From NCBI GenBank assembly GCA_021401465.1, contig JADDMT010000168.1, positions 1 through 51,958 on the forward strand: 51,958 nucleotides of DNA. Reading direction: 5' to 3'. Below the pieces are notes generated by a model. It searched no databases, was not told the origin of the DNA, and saw only the letters and a list, made by a program, of their open reading frames with translations. This document shows positions 34,719 to 46,641 of the stretch, piece after piece. This DNA comes from Teratosphaeria epicoccoides. Its lineage: Eukaryota > Ascomycota > Dothideomycetes > Mycosphaerellales > Teratosphaeriaceae. The position numbers were made by a program, and so were the translations under genes. Numbering within the stretch: the stretch's first letter is position 1; every line of letters begins with the position of its first letter.

Positions 34719-35270
34719 ATGTCTTCTCTTTCTACATTACTGCCTTGTGTCATTCTAGACACTGACGCCCCTTCAACGCAGAAACGCAAACGCCGCGCGA
34801 ATCGAATCCATCGTCAGGGCTAGGACAGCATGAAGTCCTGTACTCGGTGTCAAGAGCTAAAGCTCGTCTGTCGGGTACACATTTCCTCGGGGAAATGTTC
34901 GCAATGTCACTTTAGCAACTGTCGGAGTTGCGACGCGAAGGTGACAGAGGTCGAATAGAAGAAGTTAGGCGATTAGCGGAAAAGACTAATTGCCGATCTC
35001 GATCGTGCGAAGGTAGTCCTAGCTAAAGCTTCGTAGAAGATGCTAGAGGCGCATGCGAAGGAGATGCGTCTTCGAAAACAGTTAGACGCAGTCGACCGGG
35101 AGGTCGAAGATAGTCGCGCTCTCGAGGAGCGCGAGATCAGGGAGGAGGAGGCCGAGGAACAAGCTCTTGCGCAGGCCGGGTTTCTTCTTGACCTAGATCC
35201 TTCCGCGGGTCTCGCTCTTAGTCCTACGACATAGAGCGCAATAGAGGGTTTCGCTAACTCCTCATATTAG
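34719..35270 (+). pseudogene. Antisense Zn(II)2Cys6-like gene of family A (about 183 aa), best copy
   Basis: Plus strand, opposite to gag-pol, 80 bp from the LTR. A second ATG lies one codon upstream. Basic run QKRKRRANRI at residues 21-30, then Cys 41 to 71 spaced C-x2-C-x6-C-x8-C-x2-C-x7-C, which fits the Zn(II)2Cys6 consensus. A long charged helix follows (35040-35234; LRKQLDAVDREVEDSRALEE), probably a coiled coil. In-frame TAGs are mutations where other copies show Gln or Trp. All five copies covering the gene span exactly 552 bp from ATG to the TAG at 35268-35270, which overlaps the pol stop by nine bases. If that TAG was once Trp, the frame would run on to TAA 35454-35456 (245 aa) across the chromodomain. 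Such clusters usually bind DNA; a regulatory role is inference. Confidence 0.78.
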
Positions 35271-38200
35271 GGTTTCCTGGATGGCGTGATAGCCGAGCCG
35301 GTCGACGGCGTCCTGCAGGAGTCTAGTCGTAGCTTAGGATCTTCTTCCTAGGTTCGTTCCTTTCTCGAAACTTCGTATCTTTTGCTGACAGTTTCGCAGG
35401 TGTTCTAGGGGTTCCTAGGTGTTCTCGGTACTCCCATATCCTTCCCATTTTACTAAGTACTGTCGCTGTCCGTCCCGCTAGCGAGTGTCGATAATCCTTT
35501 TGACAGAGTACTCCGGTTCTTCTACTTCAGGGTCGAGTAGTAAGGGTTCTGATTGCAGTGCGGCGTCCGGCGCTGCTTGTTCTAGCAGAGAGACATGGAA
35601 CACAGGGTGTACTCTCATCTGCTCGGGTAGCTGTAATTCAAAATTGACTAGTCCCGTCTTGGCCTTGATCCTAAATGGTCCTAGTTTTACAGCGTCTAGT
35701 TTTTTACTCGGTTTGTCCGATTTGATGTGACGGCGGAGGAGATACACCTTGTCCCCCTCCTTTAGAATTAGTCCCTCAATTCTCTTACGATTCGCGTACC
35801 GTGCCATGTTCTGCTAATAGAACTACAGGTCGAGTCGTGCTTCTGTTTGCAGTCGGCGTAGATGTTCTACTCGTCCGAGTGCTACTAGGTTCGGATCACT
35901 AGCTAAGACGTCTAGAATGTCTTCTATAGCTAATCTATACGCCATCTGAAATGGCGAGAGTCCTGTCGACTCTGCCGGCGTACTATTATACGCGAGCTGT
36001 GCTATTAGCAACAACTCTACCTAGTTGTTCTGGTCCCTATTAACATAGGATCGAAGGTACTGTTCTAACGTCTGATTTAGGCGTTCTGTCTGTCTATCCG
36101 TCTAAGGGTAGAAGGAAGTACTTAATCGATGTTTGACCTAGAATTGTCTCATCAGGGCTCTCTAGAAGTTGGAGGTAAACACGGATCCTCGATCCGTTAC
36201 TAGGTCCTGTAGCATGCCGTGTAATGCTACTACCCATTTGATGAAGACATGCGCGATATCTTTAGTCTTGAAGTCTTCGCGGTAAGGGATAAATTTCCCG
36301 AACTTAGTGAATCGGTCGACTACTACCATGATCCCGTCGAAGAACTCATTAGTCGCGGGTTCTCTCGACTGAGGTAGTTTGACGATAAAATCCATAGCGA
36401 GCGATTCCCATGGCCGTTAAGGTACCTTTAGTAGTCGTAGTAGCCTATACGGTCTGTGACGGTCGTGCTTACTTCGTTAGCAAGTCACACATCGACGGAC
36501 GTAGTCCTCGATTGCCTTGCTCATCCCAGGGAAGTAATATTCTTGTTGGAGAATTTGCTTCATTTTAGACACTCCCGGGTGTCCTGCCTAAGGTACGTCG
36601 TGTCAGAGGCGTAGTAGTTCCGATCGTAAAGACGTTAGCACGTATACTAATCCTTGAAACAGAAGGATTCCGTCTTCGTCTTCCTAATCCTCCTGTCCAT
36701 CAATGTCGTCGCGGACAGCGAGTGCGGTTAGGTCATGGATTAGGGCGTTCTTCAGGTCGTCCTGAAACCTACTAGTCCATGTAACAGTCGTAGCCGCGAG
36801 TCGGTTGACTCCTAGCGTGCCATCGCTATTTTCCTGGAGAACAGCATGTTTCTCCTGCTTCACGCCCTTCATGTAGTCTGTCTGGCGGCTAAGTGCATCG
36901 GCGCGTGCGTTGTCGGTCCCCTTGCGATAGACGATCTTGCAGTTAAAACTAGAGAGCTCCTCGCTCTACCGAACCTGTCGTCGGTTTAACTCTTTCGTCG
37001 TTGTGAAGTATCGCAAGTTCTCATGGTCTGTGTAGACCGTGACTTAGTGCTTAGAACCTTCTAAGTAGACCCGCCAGGCCTTATAGGCGTCTACTATGGC
37101 TAGAAGTTCTTTGTCGTGGACGTTATATTAGAGTTCCGGTCTAGACAATTTCCTCGAGTAGTAGGCGACTGGCTGTAGTCGTCCACTCGGTCCTGGTTGA
37201 CTCAAGCATGCCCCGAGTGCTACGTCGGAGGCATCTGTTTCGACTGTAATAGGCTTATCCGGGTCGAACACAAGTAAGATCGGCTGATCTGTAAATCGTC
37301 GCTTAAGTTCCTCGAAGGCATTCCGTTAGGCGTCGTCCTATACGAATGGTGTATCCTTCGTCGTAAGAGTCGTAAGTAGTGCCGTGATCTTCGAATAGTT
37401 TGCCACAAATCTCCTGTAGAAGTTGGCGAATCCAAGGAAGGACTGTACTTCCTTAACATTAGTCAGCGTAGGCTACTCTTTTACGACCTAGACTTTCTTA
37501 GTGTCCATCTTGATTCTATTCTATGCTACTACGTAGCCAAGGAATTGTACTTCCTGCTTATGAAACTCGCTCTTCTGCGGCTTGACCTTTAGTCGGTAGT
37601 CCTGGAGTTTCTGAAGTACCTTGCGTACGTGAGTCCTATGTTCTTCGATCGTCCGGGAATAGACGAGGATGTCGTCTAGGTATACAACCACAAAGACGTC
37701 GAGGTACTCTCGTAGCACATTGTTGATAAATGCCTGCTATGTGGCCAGGGCGTTTGTCAACCTAAATGGCATGACCATGTACTCGTAGTGCCCGAACCTA
37801 GTTCAGAACGCGGTCTTCTATTCTTCGCCTTCCTTAATTCGAATTCGATTATACGCTCCGGGTATGTCGAACTTCGAGAACCACATTGCTCCTTGCAGGC
37901 GGTCCTGCAATTCCGAGAGCAAAGGAAGCGGATAACTATTCTTTATCGTGATGTCGTTTAATCCACGATAATCTACGCAGAGTCGCTAGTTATCTTCCCC
38001 CTTAGGCACAAACAGGATCGGATATCCGGCCGGGGACTGCGACTCGCGAATGAAGCCTTTCCGGAGGTTGTCTTCTAGGTATTTCCGGAGAATCTCTAGT
38101 TTCGCTGCTAATAACGGGCGAACTAATTGCTTCGTCAGTGTCTTGCCAGAGAGTAAGGGTATCCCGTGGTCCTACTCCTAGTGTTCTAGCAGAGCTTCTT

Positions 38201-40618
38201 AGTCGGGTTCTTCCTCGAAAAGAGTAGCGAACTCTTTATACTCATCGGGAACTGTAAATTCGACCCTGACTTCCGATTGCGTTGCTTTGACCTATAGGAC
38301 GTGCACTTCCTGTTCTAGATCCTTAATGGCGGCTACCATCTCGCTTGAAGTCATAGCACATATTTCGATCTTGCCTAGTGCGTCGTGCACTACAGGTAGA
38401 GGTATCGATCTTGAGAGTTCTGGGAACTAGATCCTCTCATTCTTCTAGTCGATATAGGGGTTAGCGTTCCTTAGCCATGGCAACCCTAGTACTACATCCG
38501 AGCCTAGCGACTCCGTGATGTCGAACTAGAGCATCTCTCGGTGGCGTCCTATCCGCAGAGGCATCATCTCGGTCTCCTCGTCAACTATTCCTTGGTTGTA
38601 CGTGACCGGCTTTCTATCGATCGCTTGTAGCGAGAAAGCATTCGTTTTCGCCTGTAGCTTTATCCTAGCTGTCCTGGCGAACTTGGGCGTCATGAAGATT
38701 CCAGTACATCCTGAATCTATTAAGGCCCTAGCTAGCGTCTCGTCGATGTGTAACCATACTCTAAGGTTGTTCGCGTATCTGGCGCTAATCGCGGCACATC
38801 GTTGCAGCCCTGTCTAGTCCGTCCGTGGGTCTAATTTCGGCGGACCTTGTCGTTTCCCGAATAACTGTCTTCACGGACTAGTTCAGGGATTGTACGGTCT
38901 CGGCTTCTTCTGTAAGCATTACCGTTTTCCGGCCTAAGAGATCGTCCTCGTTCTTGGCCTCGCTGTTCCTGCGCGTTCCTTGCGTACTCTATCTTTAAAT
39001 GATAGACTCGGAGTCGTAGCGCTCGTGGAATCTGAATACCTTCGTGGGTTAGGTAGCCTCCCTAGGGCGTGAACTCTACCCCGAACAGTACAATTTCTTA
39101 GACAACTTTCTGATGCGCGTGAGGTTAAGCTACGACCGGTAGTCTCCTTAGGTGTCGTCGCATACGGTCGGCTAGTTCGTCATACTGAAGCTAGTCGACG
39201 TGTTGTACTCCATTAATCCATGGGCAAGCCTGAGCCTACTAGTTCTATATGATCCGGATAATGTCGAGTCTAATGTCATGTGGCGGCATGGCCTATCGCT
39301 CTATGCTCTCGTCTTCCTCGGAATCAGGAATGACGGCTTCGACAAGCTCGTAGTTGTCGTCCGAACCTTCTTCTTCTTCTTCTAGTTCCTGTTCTCTTAG
39401 GACTGTCGTACTAGAAGGTGTACCCCTTAGCGCACAGATCGACTGTGCCTTGTTTTAGCTAGGGTACTATCCGGAACCATCTTTATCACTCTTGTGAATT
39501 CGACAATCGTCGTCGTAGCACGCAGTCTAAGTAAGTGCGGCATAGTCCGGTTCTCGAGTAGCGGCGACCTTTTGCTTAGGTGCCGTCGTTGTCGCGCGAG
39601 CCTGCTCTATCCTAGGCAGCTCTTGTCGTTGCTTCTTAGCAAAACATTCGCGGGAAAAGTGTCCTTTCTTTCCGCAGTTGTAGCACTCGAGATTACTCTT
39701 GTCGAATGGCTTCTTCAGACCATTCTGGGGAGGAGAGCCCTTCCGCGGCTTTCCTCGGGGTCCATTCCTCAGACGCCCCTTAGTCGCATCTAACTCCATA
39801 GGTTAGAGACCGTAGTAATCGCTTCGCCATTTCGGTGCCGATCGTTAGACCTTATGGTTAGCCTGCGCCGGCTTGCGATTTCCATGTTGTCGTTCTTGCT
39901 GTTGTTCCTAGATGCGATTATCGATTCTAATCGCGAGATCGCTCATTTCCTTGAATGTCGTTGGCCGATCTCCTCGGGCAATTTCATCTTTAACTGTCTC
40001 CTTCAGTCCCTAGTAGAACTGAGCGGCTAAAGCGTTATCATTCTAGTCGACTCGAGCAGAGAGGGTCTGAAAGTCCGCGCGGTACTTCGTGGCGGAACCC
40101 TTCTGCTAGATTCCTAGGAGAGCTCTTTCGGCCTCTTGTTGCTCATTACTAAGCCCGAACGCTTCGCGTAATGCCTTAAACAAAGACTTGTCTAAGTTAA
40201 GAATCTCCCTAGTCGTCGTCTTCCTGGCTTCGGCGCTGCTGACGTGATCCAGATAATCCGTTAGATGAGGCTAGATAAACTCGAACGCCAGTCCCTTTAG
40301 GTAAGAGACAATGTACATCATTCGCTTATAATGTGTCGTAAACCATTCCGTATCTACGTTAAATGCTAACTAGCATTGTAGGATAAACATCTCGACTTGA
40401 GATCGTTGTCCTGTGAACTCTGTAGGGCTTCCCATCTTGAAGCCGTTGTTGCCGTGTCCATTCCCGGTAGTTGAACCTGCGACGGATGCTAGAGCCATCT
40501 CGCTAAGGTGAATGGATTCGAGCTACTACGTGATTTGAGGTATAGCGGCAACTTGTTCTCGTAGTGTCGGTTAACTGTCGCTAGAGCTTGAACTAACAGT
40601 TGAAGAACTACTTGACAT
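35262..40618 (-). pseudogene. Gag-Pol of A5, near-readable polyprotein with -1 frame change
   Basis: Gag ATG is the complement of 40616-40618. The CCHC knuckle (CYNCGKKGHFSREC) is at 39644-39685, about codon 312, and Gag ends at TAG 38831-38833 (595 aa). Protease (DSG at 38709-38717) and everything after it are in the -1 frame: RT with YLDD at 37671-37682, RNase H about 36880-37370, integrase core with Asp residues in 36162-36395 and the Glu near 36090, then 35823-36014 and 35478-35807, and a chromodomain near 35310-35490. Pol ends at TGA 35262-35264. Remaining stops are nearly all TAG in place of Trp, Gln or Arg. The element would make Gag, and by frameshifting a protein of about 1,785 aa. 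Confidence 0.9.
38852..38858 (-). promoter_or_regulatory. Putative -1 frameshift signal GGGAAAC (A5)
   Basis: Gag codons read G GGA AAC (GGA is 587 codons after the ATG); slipping one base back gives GGG AAA C in the protease frame. Six bases later GTCCGCC can pair with GGACGGAC (one bulged A) around a 14-nt loop, a plausible stimulatory hairpin. The Gag stop is 19 nt past the heptamer. Confidence 0.68.
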
Positions 40619-40667
40619 AGGCGTATGTCAAGCGCTCGCTAAGTCTCCTGATGCTTCCCTAGAAGTG

Positions 40668-40675
40668 GTGCTCAA
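40668..40675 (-). other. Putative primer-binding site of A5
   Basis: TTGAGCAC on the element strand, two bases after the 5' LTR. It pairs with GTGCTTAA of the LTR (complement of 40807-40814), 39 nt from the TATA box (complement of 40847-40853). Confidence 0.5.
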
Positions 40676-40677
40676 AA

Positions 40678-41167
40678 TGTCATAAGGGTAGGTGCTAATA
40701 GCAGGAAGGTAACTAGGTGTTAGACTCAGGAGCTGTGAAGAATATCGACAATGGCAGTTAACCTTGTAACTGACTCTCCTCTAAGCAAGAGAGGATTAAA
40801 TTGAGATTAAGCACGAAGCTCCTAACTGCCTGTCCTAAAGCTATCCCTATATACTAGAGAGTAACAGAGCAGCTCTGTTAGATCTGTCGACAGACCCGAC
40901 AGATCCGTGTCTATAGATCTGTAGACTAACCCCATAGATCTAAGGGTCTGTCATCACGTGACAGATCCCTTCTTCCTTGTAAGCCCATGGATCTGTAGAC
41001 TAACCCTACAGATCCAGGGATCTGTCCTCACGTGACAGATCCTTTCTTCTATGACTGTGCCTATGACTCATAGTACTCCCATGACAGTACTATGACTCAT
41101 AGCACTCAGGACCCACATGATCCTGTATCCTACAGTACTCCGGACAGTACTCCTGACACTCATGACA
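40678..41167 (-). repeat. 5' LTR of A5
   Basis: 490 bp. Contains two intact CACGTG palindromes and two intact TGACTCA motifs in U3, plus the inverted-repeat array. Confidence 0.93.
40955..41099. promoter_or_regulatory. Cluster of CACGTG and TGACTCA sites in the A5 5' LTR
   Basis: CACGTG at 40955-40960 and 41029-41034, each inside TCACGTGA. TGACTCA at 41064-41070 and 41093-41099, each inside CTATGACTCATAG. CACGTG is the bHLH E-box; TGACTCA is the Gcn4/Cpc1 (AP-1-like bZIP) site of fungi. Use by host factors is inferred. Confidence 0.55.
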
Positions 41168-44100
41168 CCTAGGATAGAGCAGGCTCGCGCGACAACGACG
41201 GCACCTTAGCAAAAGGCCGCCGCTACTCGAGAACCAGACTATGCCGCACTTACTTAGACTGCGTGCTATGACGACGATTGTCGAATTTACATGAGTGACA
41301 AAGATAGTTCTAGATAGTACCCTAGCCGAAACAAGGCATAGTCGATCTGTACGCTAAGGGGTACACCTTCTAGTGCGATAGTCCTAAGGCAACAGGAGCT
41401 AGAAGGAGAAGAAGAAGGTTCGGACGACAACTACGAGATTGTCGAAGCCGTTATTCCTGATTCCGAGGAAGACGAGAGCATAGAGTAATAGGCTATGCTG
41501 CCGCATGACATTAGGCTCGATATTATCCGAATTATACAGAACTAGTAGGCTTAAGCTTGCCCATGGATTAATAGAGTACAACACGTCAACTAGCTTTAGT
41601 ATGACGAACTAGCTAACTATATGCGACGACACCTAAGGAGACTACTAGTCGTAGCTTAACCTCACGCGCATCAGAAAGTTGTCTAAGAAATTGTACCGTT
41701 CAGGGTAGAGTTTACGCCCTAGGGAGGCTACCTAACCTACGAAGGTATTTAGATTTCACGAGCGCTACAACTCCGAGTCTATTACTTAAAGATAGAGTAT
41801 GTAAGAAACGCGCAGGAACAGCAAGGCTAAGGGCGAGAACGACCTCTTAGGCCAGAGAACGGTAACGCTTAGAGAAGAAGCCGAGACCGTATAATCCCTA
41901 AACTAGTCTGTGAAGACAGTTATTCGGGAAACAACAAGGTCCGCTAGAATTAGACCTACAGACAGACTAGACAGGGCTGCAACGGTGTGCCGCAATTAGC
42001 GCCAGATACGCGAACAACCTTAGAGTATAGGTGCACATTAACGAGACGCTAGCTAGGGCCTTAATAGATTCAGGATGTACTAGAATCTTCATGACGCCTA
42101 AGTTCGCTAGGACAGCTAGGATAAAGCTACAGGCGAAGACGAATGCTTTCTCGCTACAAGCGATTAACAGAAAGCCGGTCATGTACAACTAAGGAATAGT
42201 TAACAAAGAGACTAAGATAATGCCTCTGCGGATAGGACGCTACCGAGAGATGCTCTAGTTTAACATCACGGAGTTACTAGGCTCGGATGTAGTACTAGGG
42301 TTACTATGGCTAAGAAACGCTAACCCCTATATCGACTAGAAGAATGAGAGGATCTAGTTCCTAGAACTCTTAAGATTAATACCTCTACCTATAGTACACG
42401 ACGTACTAGGCAAGATCGAAATATGTGCTATGACTTTAAGCGAGATAGTAGCTGCCATTAAGGATCTAGAACAGGAAGTAAACGTCCTATAGGTTAAAAC
42501 AACGCAGTTAGAAGTCAAGGTCGAATTCATAGTTCCCGATGAGTATAAAGAGTTCGCTACTCTTTTCGAGGAAGAACCTAACTAAGAAGCTCTGCCAGAA
42601 CACTAGGAGTAGGACTATAGGATACCCTTACTCCCTAGCAAGATACTAACGAAGCAATTAGTTCGCCTGTTATTAGCAGCGAAACTAGAGATTCTCCGGA
42701 AATACCTTGAAGACAACCTCTAGAAAGGCTTCATCCGTAAGTCGTAGTCCCTAGCCGGATATCTGATCCTGTTTGTGCCTAAGGGGGAAGATAACTAGCG
42801 ACTCTACGTAGATTATTGTGGATTAAACGACATCATAATAAAGAATAGTTATCCGCTTCCTTTGCTCTCAGAATTGCAGGACTGCCTACAAGGAGTAATG
42901 TAGTTCTCGAAGTTCGACATACCCGGAGTATATAACTGAATTCAAATTAAGGAAGGCGAAGAATAGAAGACTATGTTCTAAACTAGGTTCGCATACTATA
43001 AGTACATAGTTATGCTATTTAGGTTAACAAATGCCCTAGCTACATAGCAGGCATTTATTAATAACGTGCTACGAGAGTACCTCGACGTCTTTGTAGTTAT
43101 ATAGCTAGACGACATCCTTGTCTACTTACAGACAATCAAAGAACATAGGACTTATGTACGCAAGGTACTTTAGAAACTCTAGGATTACTAGTTAAAGGTT
43201 AAGCCTTAGAAGAGCAAGTTTTACAAGCAGGAAGTATAATTCCTTGGCTACGTAGTAGCATAGAATAGAATCAAGATAGACACTAAGAAAGTCTAAGTCG
43301 TAAAAGAGTAGCCTACGCTGACTAATGTTAAGGAAGTATAGTCCTTCCTTAGGTTCGCTAACTTCTACCGAAGATTTGTAGCAAACTATTCGAAGATTAC
43401 GGCACTACTTACGACTCTTACTACAAAGGATACACCATTCGTGTAGGATGACGCCTAACGAAATGCCTTCAAGGAACTCAAGCGACAATTCATAAATTAG
43501 CTAATCTTACTTGTATTCGACCTAGATAAGCCTATCATAGTCGAAACAGATGCCTCTGACGTAGCACTCGGGGCATGCTTGAGTTAACTAGGACCGAGTA
43601 GACGACTATAGCTAGTCGCCTACTACTCGAGGAAATTGTCTAGACCTAAACTCTAATATGACGTCTACGACAAAGAACTTCTAGCTATAGTAGACGCCTA
43701 CAAGGCCTAGCAAGTCTACTTAGAAGGTTCTAAGCACTAGGTTATAGTCTACACAGACTACGAGAACTTGCGATACTTCATAACGACAAAAGAGTTAAAC
43801 TAACGACAGGTTCGGTAGAGTAAGGAGCTCTCTAGTTTTAACTGCAAAATCGTCTATTAGAAGGGGACCGATAACGCACGCGCCGATGCACTTAGCCGCC
43901 AGACTAACTACATGAAGGGCGTGAAGCAGGAGAAACACGCTGTTCTCCAGGAAAATAGCGATAGCACGCAAGGAGTTAACTGACTCGCGGCCATGACTGT
44001 TACATAGACTAGTGAATTTTAGGACGACCTGAAGAACGCGCTAGTCTACGACCTAACTGCACTCGCTGTCTGCGACGACATTAATAGACAGGAGGATTAG

Positions 44101-45506
44101 GAAGACAAAGACGGAATCCTTCTGTTTTAAGGATTAGTATATATGCTAACGTCTTTACGATTAGAACTACTACGCCTCCGACATAACATACCTTAGGCAG
44201 GACACCCGGGAGTGTCTAAAATGAAGCAAATTCTCTGACAAGAATATTACTTCCCTAGGATAAGCAAGGCAATCGAGGACTACGTCCGTTAATGTATAAA
44301 TTACTAACAAAGTAAGCATAACTGTTATAAACCGTATAGGCTACTACGACTACTTAAGGTACCTTAACAGCTATAGGAATCGCTTGCCATGGATTTTATC
44401 GTTAAACTACCTTAGTCGAGAGAACCTGCTACGAATGAGTTCTTTAACAGGATCATGGTAGTAGTCGACTAATTTACTAAGTTTAGGAAGTTTATCCCTT
44501 ACCGCGAAGACTTCAAGTCTAAAGATATCGCGCATGTCTTCATTAAATGGGTAGTAGCACTACATAGCATGCTACAGGACCTAGTAACGGATCGAGGATC
44601 CGTGTTTACCTCTAACTTCTAGAGAGCCCTAATGAGGCAATTCTAGGTCAAACATCGACTAAGTACTTCCTTCTACCCTTAGACAGATAGACAGACAGAA
44701 CGTCTAAATCAGACGTTAGAATAGTACCTTCGATCCTATGTGAATAGGGACTAGAACAACTAGGTAGAGTTGTTGCTAATAGCATAGCTCGCGTATAATA
44801 GTACGCTAGCAGAGTTGACAGGACTCTCGCCTTTTTAGATGGCATATAGATCAGCTATAGAAGACATCCCGGACGTCTTAGCTAGTAATCTAAACCTAGT
44901 AGCACTCGGACGAGTAGAACATCTACGCTAACTGCAAACAGAAGTACGACTCGACCTGTAGTTCTATTAGCAGAACATGGCATAGTACGCGAATCGTAAG
45001 AGAATTAAGGGACTAATTCTAAAGGAGGGGGACAAGGTGTATCTCCTCTGCTGTCACATTAAATCGGACAAGCCAAGTAAAAAACTAGACGCTATAAAAC
45101 TAGGACCATTTAGGATTAAGGCTAAGAAAGGACTAGTTAATTTTGAGTTACAGCTACCCGAGCAGATGAGAATACACCCTGTGTTCTATGTCTCTCTGCT
45201 AGAACAAGCAGCGCTAGACGCCGCACTGCAAACGGAACCCTTACTACTTGACCCTGAAGTAGAAGAACCTAAGTACTCTGTCGAGAAGATTGTTAACACT
45301 CGCTAGCGGGACGGACAGCGAGAGTACTTAGTAAAATGGGAAGGATATAGGAGTACCGAGAACACCTAGGAACCCCTAGAACATCTGCGAAACTGTTAGC
45401 AAAAGATACGAAGTTTCGAGAAAGGAACGAACCTAGGAAGAAGATCATAAGCCACGACTAGACTCCTGCGGGACGCCTCGGCTACTACGCCATCTAGGAA
45501 ACCCTA
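41168..45506 (+). pseudogene. Gag C-terminus and Pol of A6, RIP-degraded
   Basis: Order as in A1: end of Gag, frameshift heptamer GGGAAAC at 41926-41932, protease DSG at 42067-42075, RT, RNase H, integrase (about 44160-44980) and chromodomain (about 45300-45430). In RT the Tyr of YLDD is TAG (43102-43104), a TAC-to-TAG transversion that RIP does not explain. A 10-bp deletion near 45474 shifts the end of Pol, and the position of the usual TGA reads CGA. Confidence 0.85.
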
Positions 45507-46055
45507 ATACGAGGCGTTAGCAAAACCCTCTATTACGCTCTATGTCGTAGGACTAAGAGCGAGACCCGCCGAAGGATCTAGGTTAAGAAGGAACCTAGCC
45601 TGCGAGAGAGCCTGTTCTTCGGCCTCATCCTCTCTGATCTCCCGCTCCTCGAGAGCGCGACTATCCTCGACCTCCTAGTCGACTGCGTCTAACAGTTTTC
45701 GAAGACGCATCTCCTTTACATGCGCCTCTATTATCTTCTACGAAGCCTTGGCTAGGACTACCTTCGCATGATCAAGATCGGCAATTAGTCTTTTCTGCTA
45801 ATCACCTAACTTCTTCTATTTAACCTCTGTTACCTTTACGTCGTAACTTCGACAGTTACTAAAGTAACATTACAAACATTTCCCTAAGGAAATGTGTACC
45901 TAACAAACGAGCTTTAACTCTTGACACTAAGTACAGGACTTCATGCTGTCCTAGCCCTAACGATAGATTCGATTTACGTAGCGTTTGCGTTTCTGCGTTA
46001 AAGGGGCGTTAGTGTCTAGGATGACATAAGGCAGTAATGTAGAAAGAGAAGACAT
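45504..46055 (-). pseudogene. Antisense zinc-cluster gene of A6
   Basis: 552 bp from the ATG (complement of 46053-46055) to the shared TAG. The 10-bp deletion of this copy lies just outside this span, which fits the shorter (183-aa) gene model. RIP stops and altered cysteines are present. Confidence 0.72.
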
Positions 46056-46135
46056 TATGGCACAAAAGGAAATGACAAGAGAAACCCCGCACTAATAAGG
46101 TAGCTTAGGGACAAGCTAGGCTAAGAGGGGGATAG

Positions 46136-46605
46136 TGTCATAAGTGTTAGGAGTACTATAGGTTACAGGATCGTGAGGGTCCTAAGTGCTATGAGTCATA
46201 GTATAGTCATAGGAGTACTATAAGTCATAGGCATAGTTATAGGAGAAAGGATCTATCACGTGAGGACAGATCCCCGGATCTATAGGGTTAGTCTACAGAT
46301 CTATAGGCCTATAGGGGAGAAGGGATCTGTCACAGGATAACAGACCCTCGGATCTATAGGGTTAGTCTACAGATCTACAGACACGGATCTGTTAGGTCTA
46401 TTAACAGATCTAACAGAGCTACTCTGTCTCTCTAGTATATAGGAATGGCTTCAGGACAGGCAGTTAGGAGCTTCGTGCTTAATTTAATTCCCTTTCCCTA
46501 AGGGATAGTTAGTTACAAGGATAATTGCTATTGTCGATATTCTTTACAGCTCTACGAGTCTAATACCTAGTCACCTTCCTGCTATTAGCACCTACCCTTA
46601 TGACA
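46136..46605 (+). repeat. LTR of A6 (470-bp variant)
   Basis: TGTCATAAGTG...TTATGACA, same deletions as the A4 LTR. Confidence 0.92.
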
Positions 46606-46641
46606 CTCTAGTAGGTCATCTAGTGTAGTTAGCTTCTCTGA
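46606..46641. other. 36-bp unassigned segment between two LTRs
   Basis: Lies between the A6 LTR and the second B LTR. It is too short to assign. It should be a scrap of whatever sequence received both insertions; I see no match elsewhere in the window. Confidence 0.5.

Larger units (their letters stand above)
34150..41167 (-). mobile_element. Least degraded family A element (A5)
   Basis: 7,018 bp with 490-bp LTRs. It has the longest open stretches of all copies, so it is the youngest or least mutated one and the best reference for the family. The flanking bases are TCTAG on the left and CCTAG on the right, and the two flanks come from different places in gag-pol (RNase H of B, Gag of A6). 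It may therefore be a recombinant of two insertions rather than a simple one. Confidence 0.92.
41168..46605 (+). mobile_element. 5'-truncated family A element (A6)
   Basis: Starts inside Gag directly after A5 (CCTAGGATAGAG, equivalent to about 24948 in A1) and runs to a 470-bp LTR of the A4 type. The first part of Gag and the 5' LTR are absent and are not found left of A5. Confidence 0.9.
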
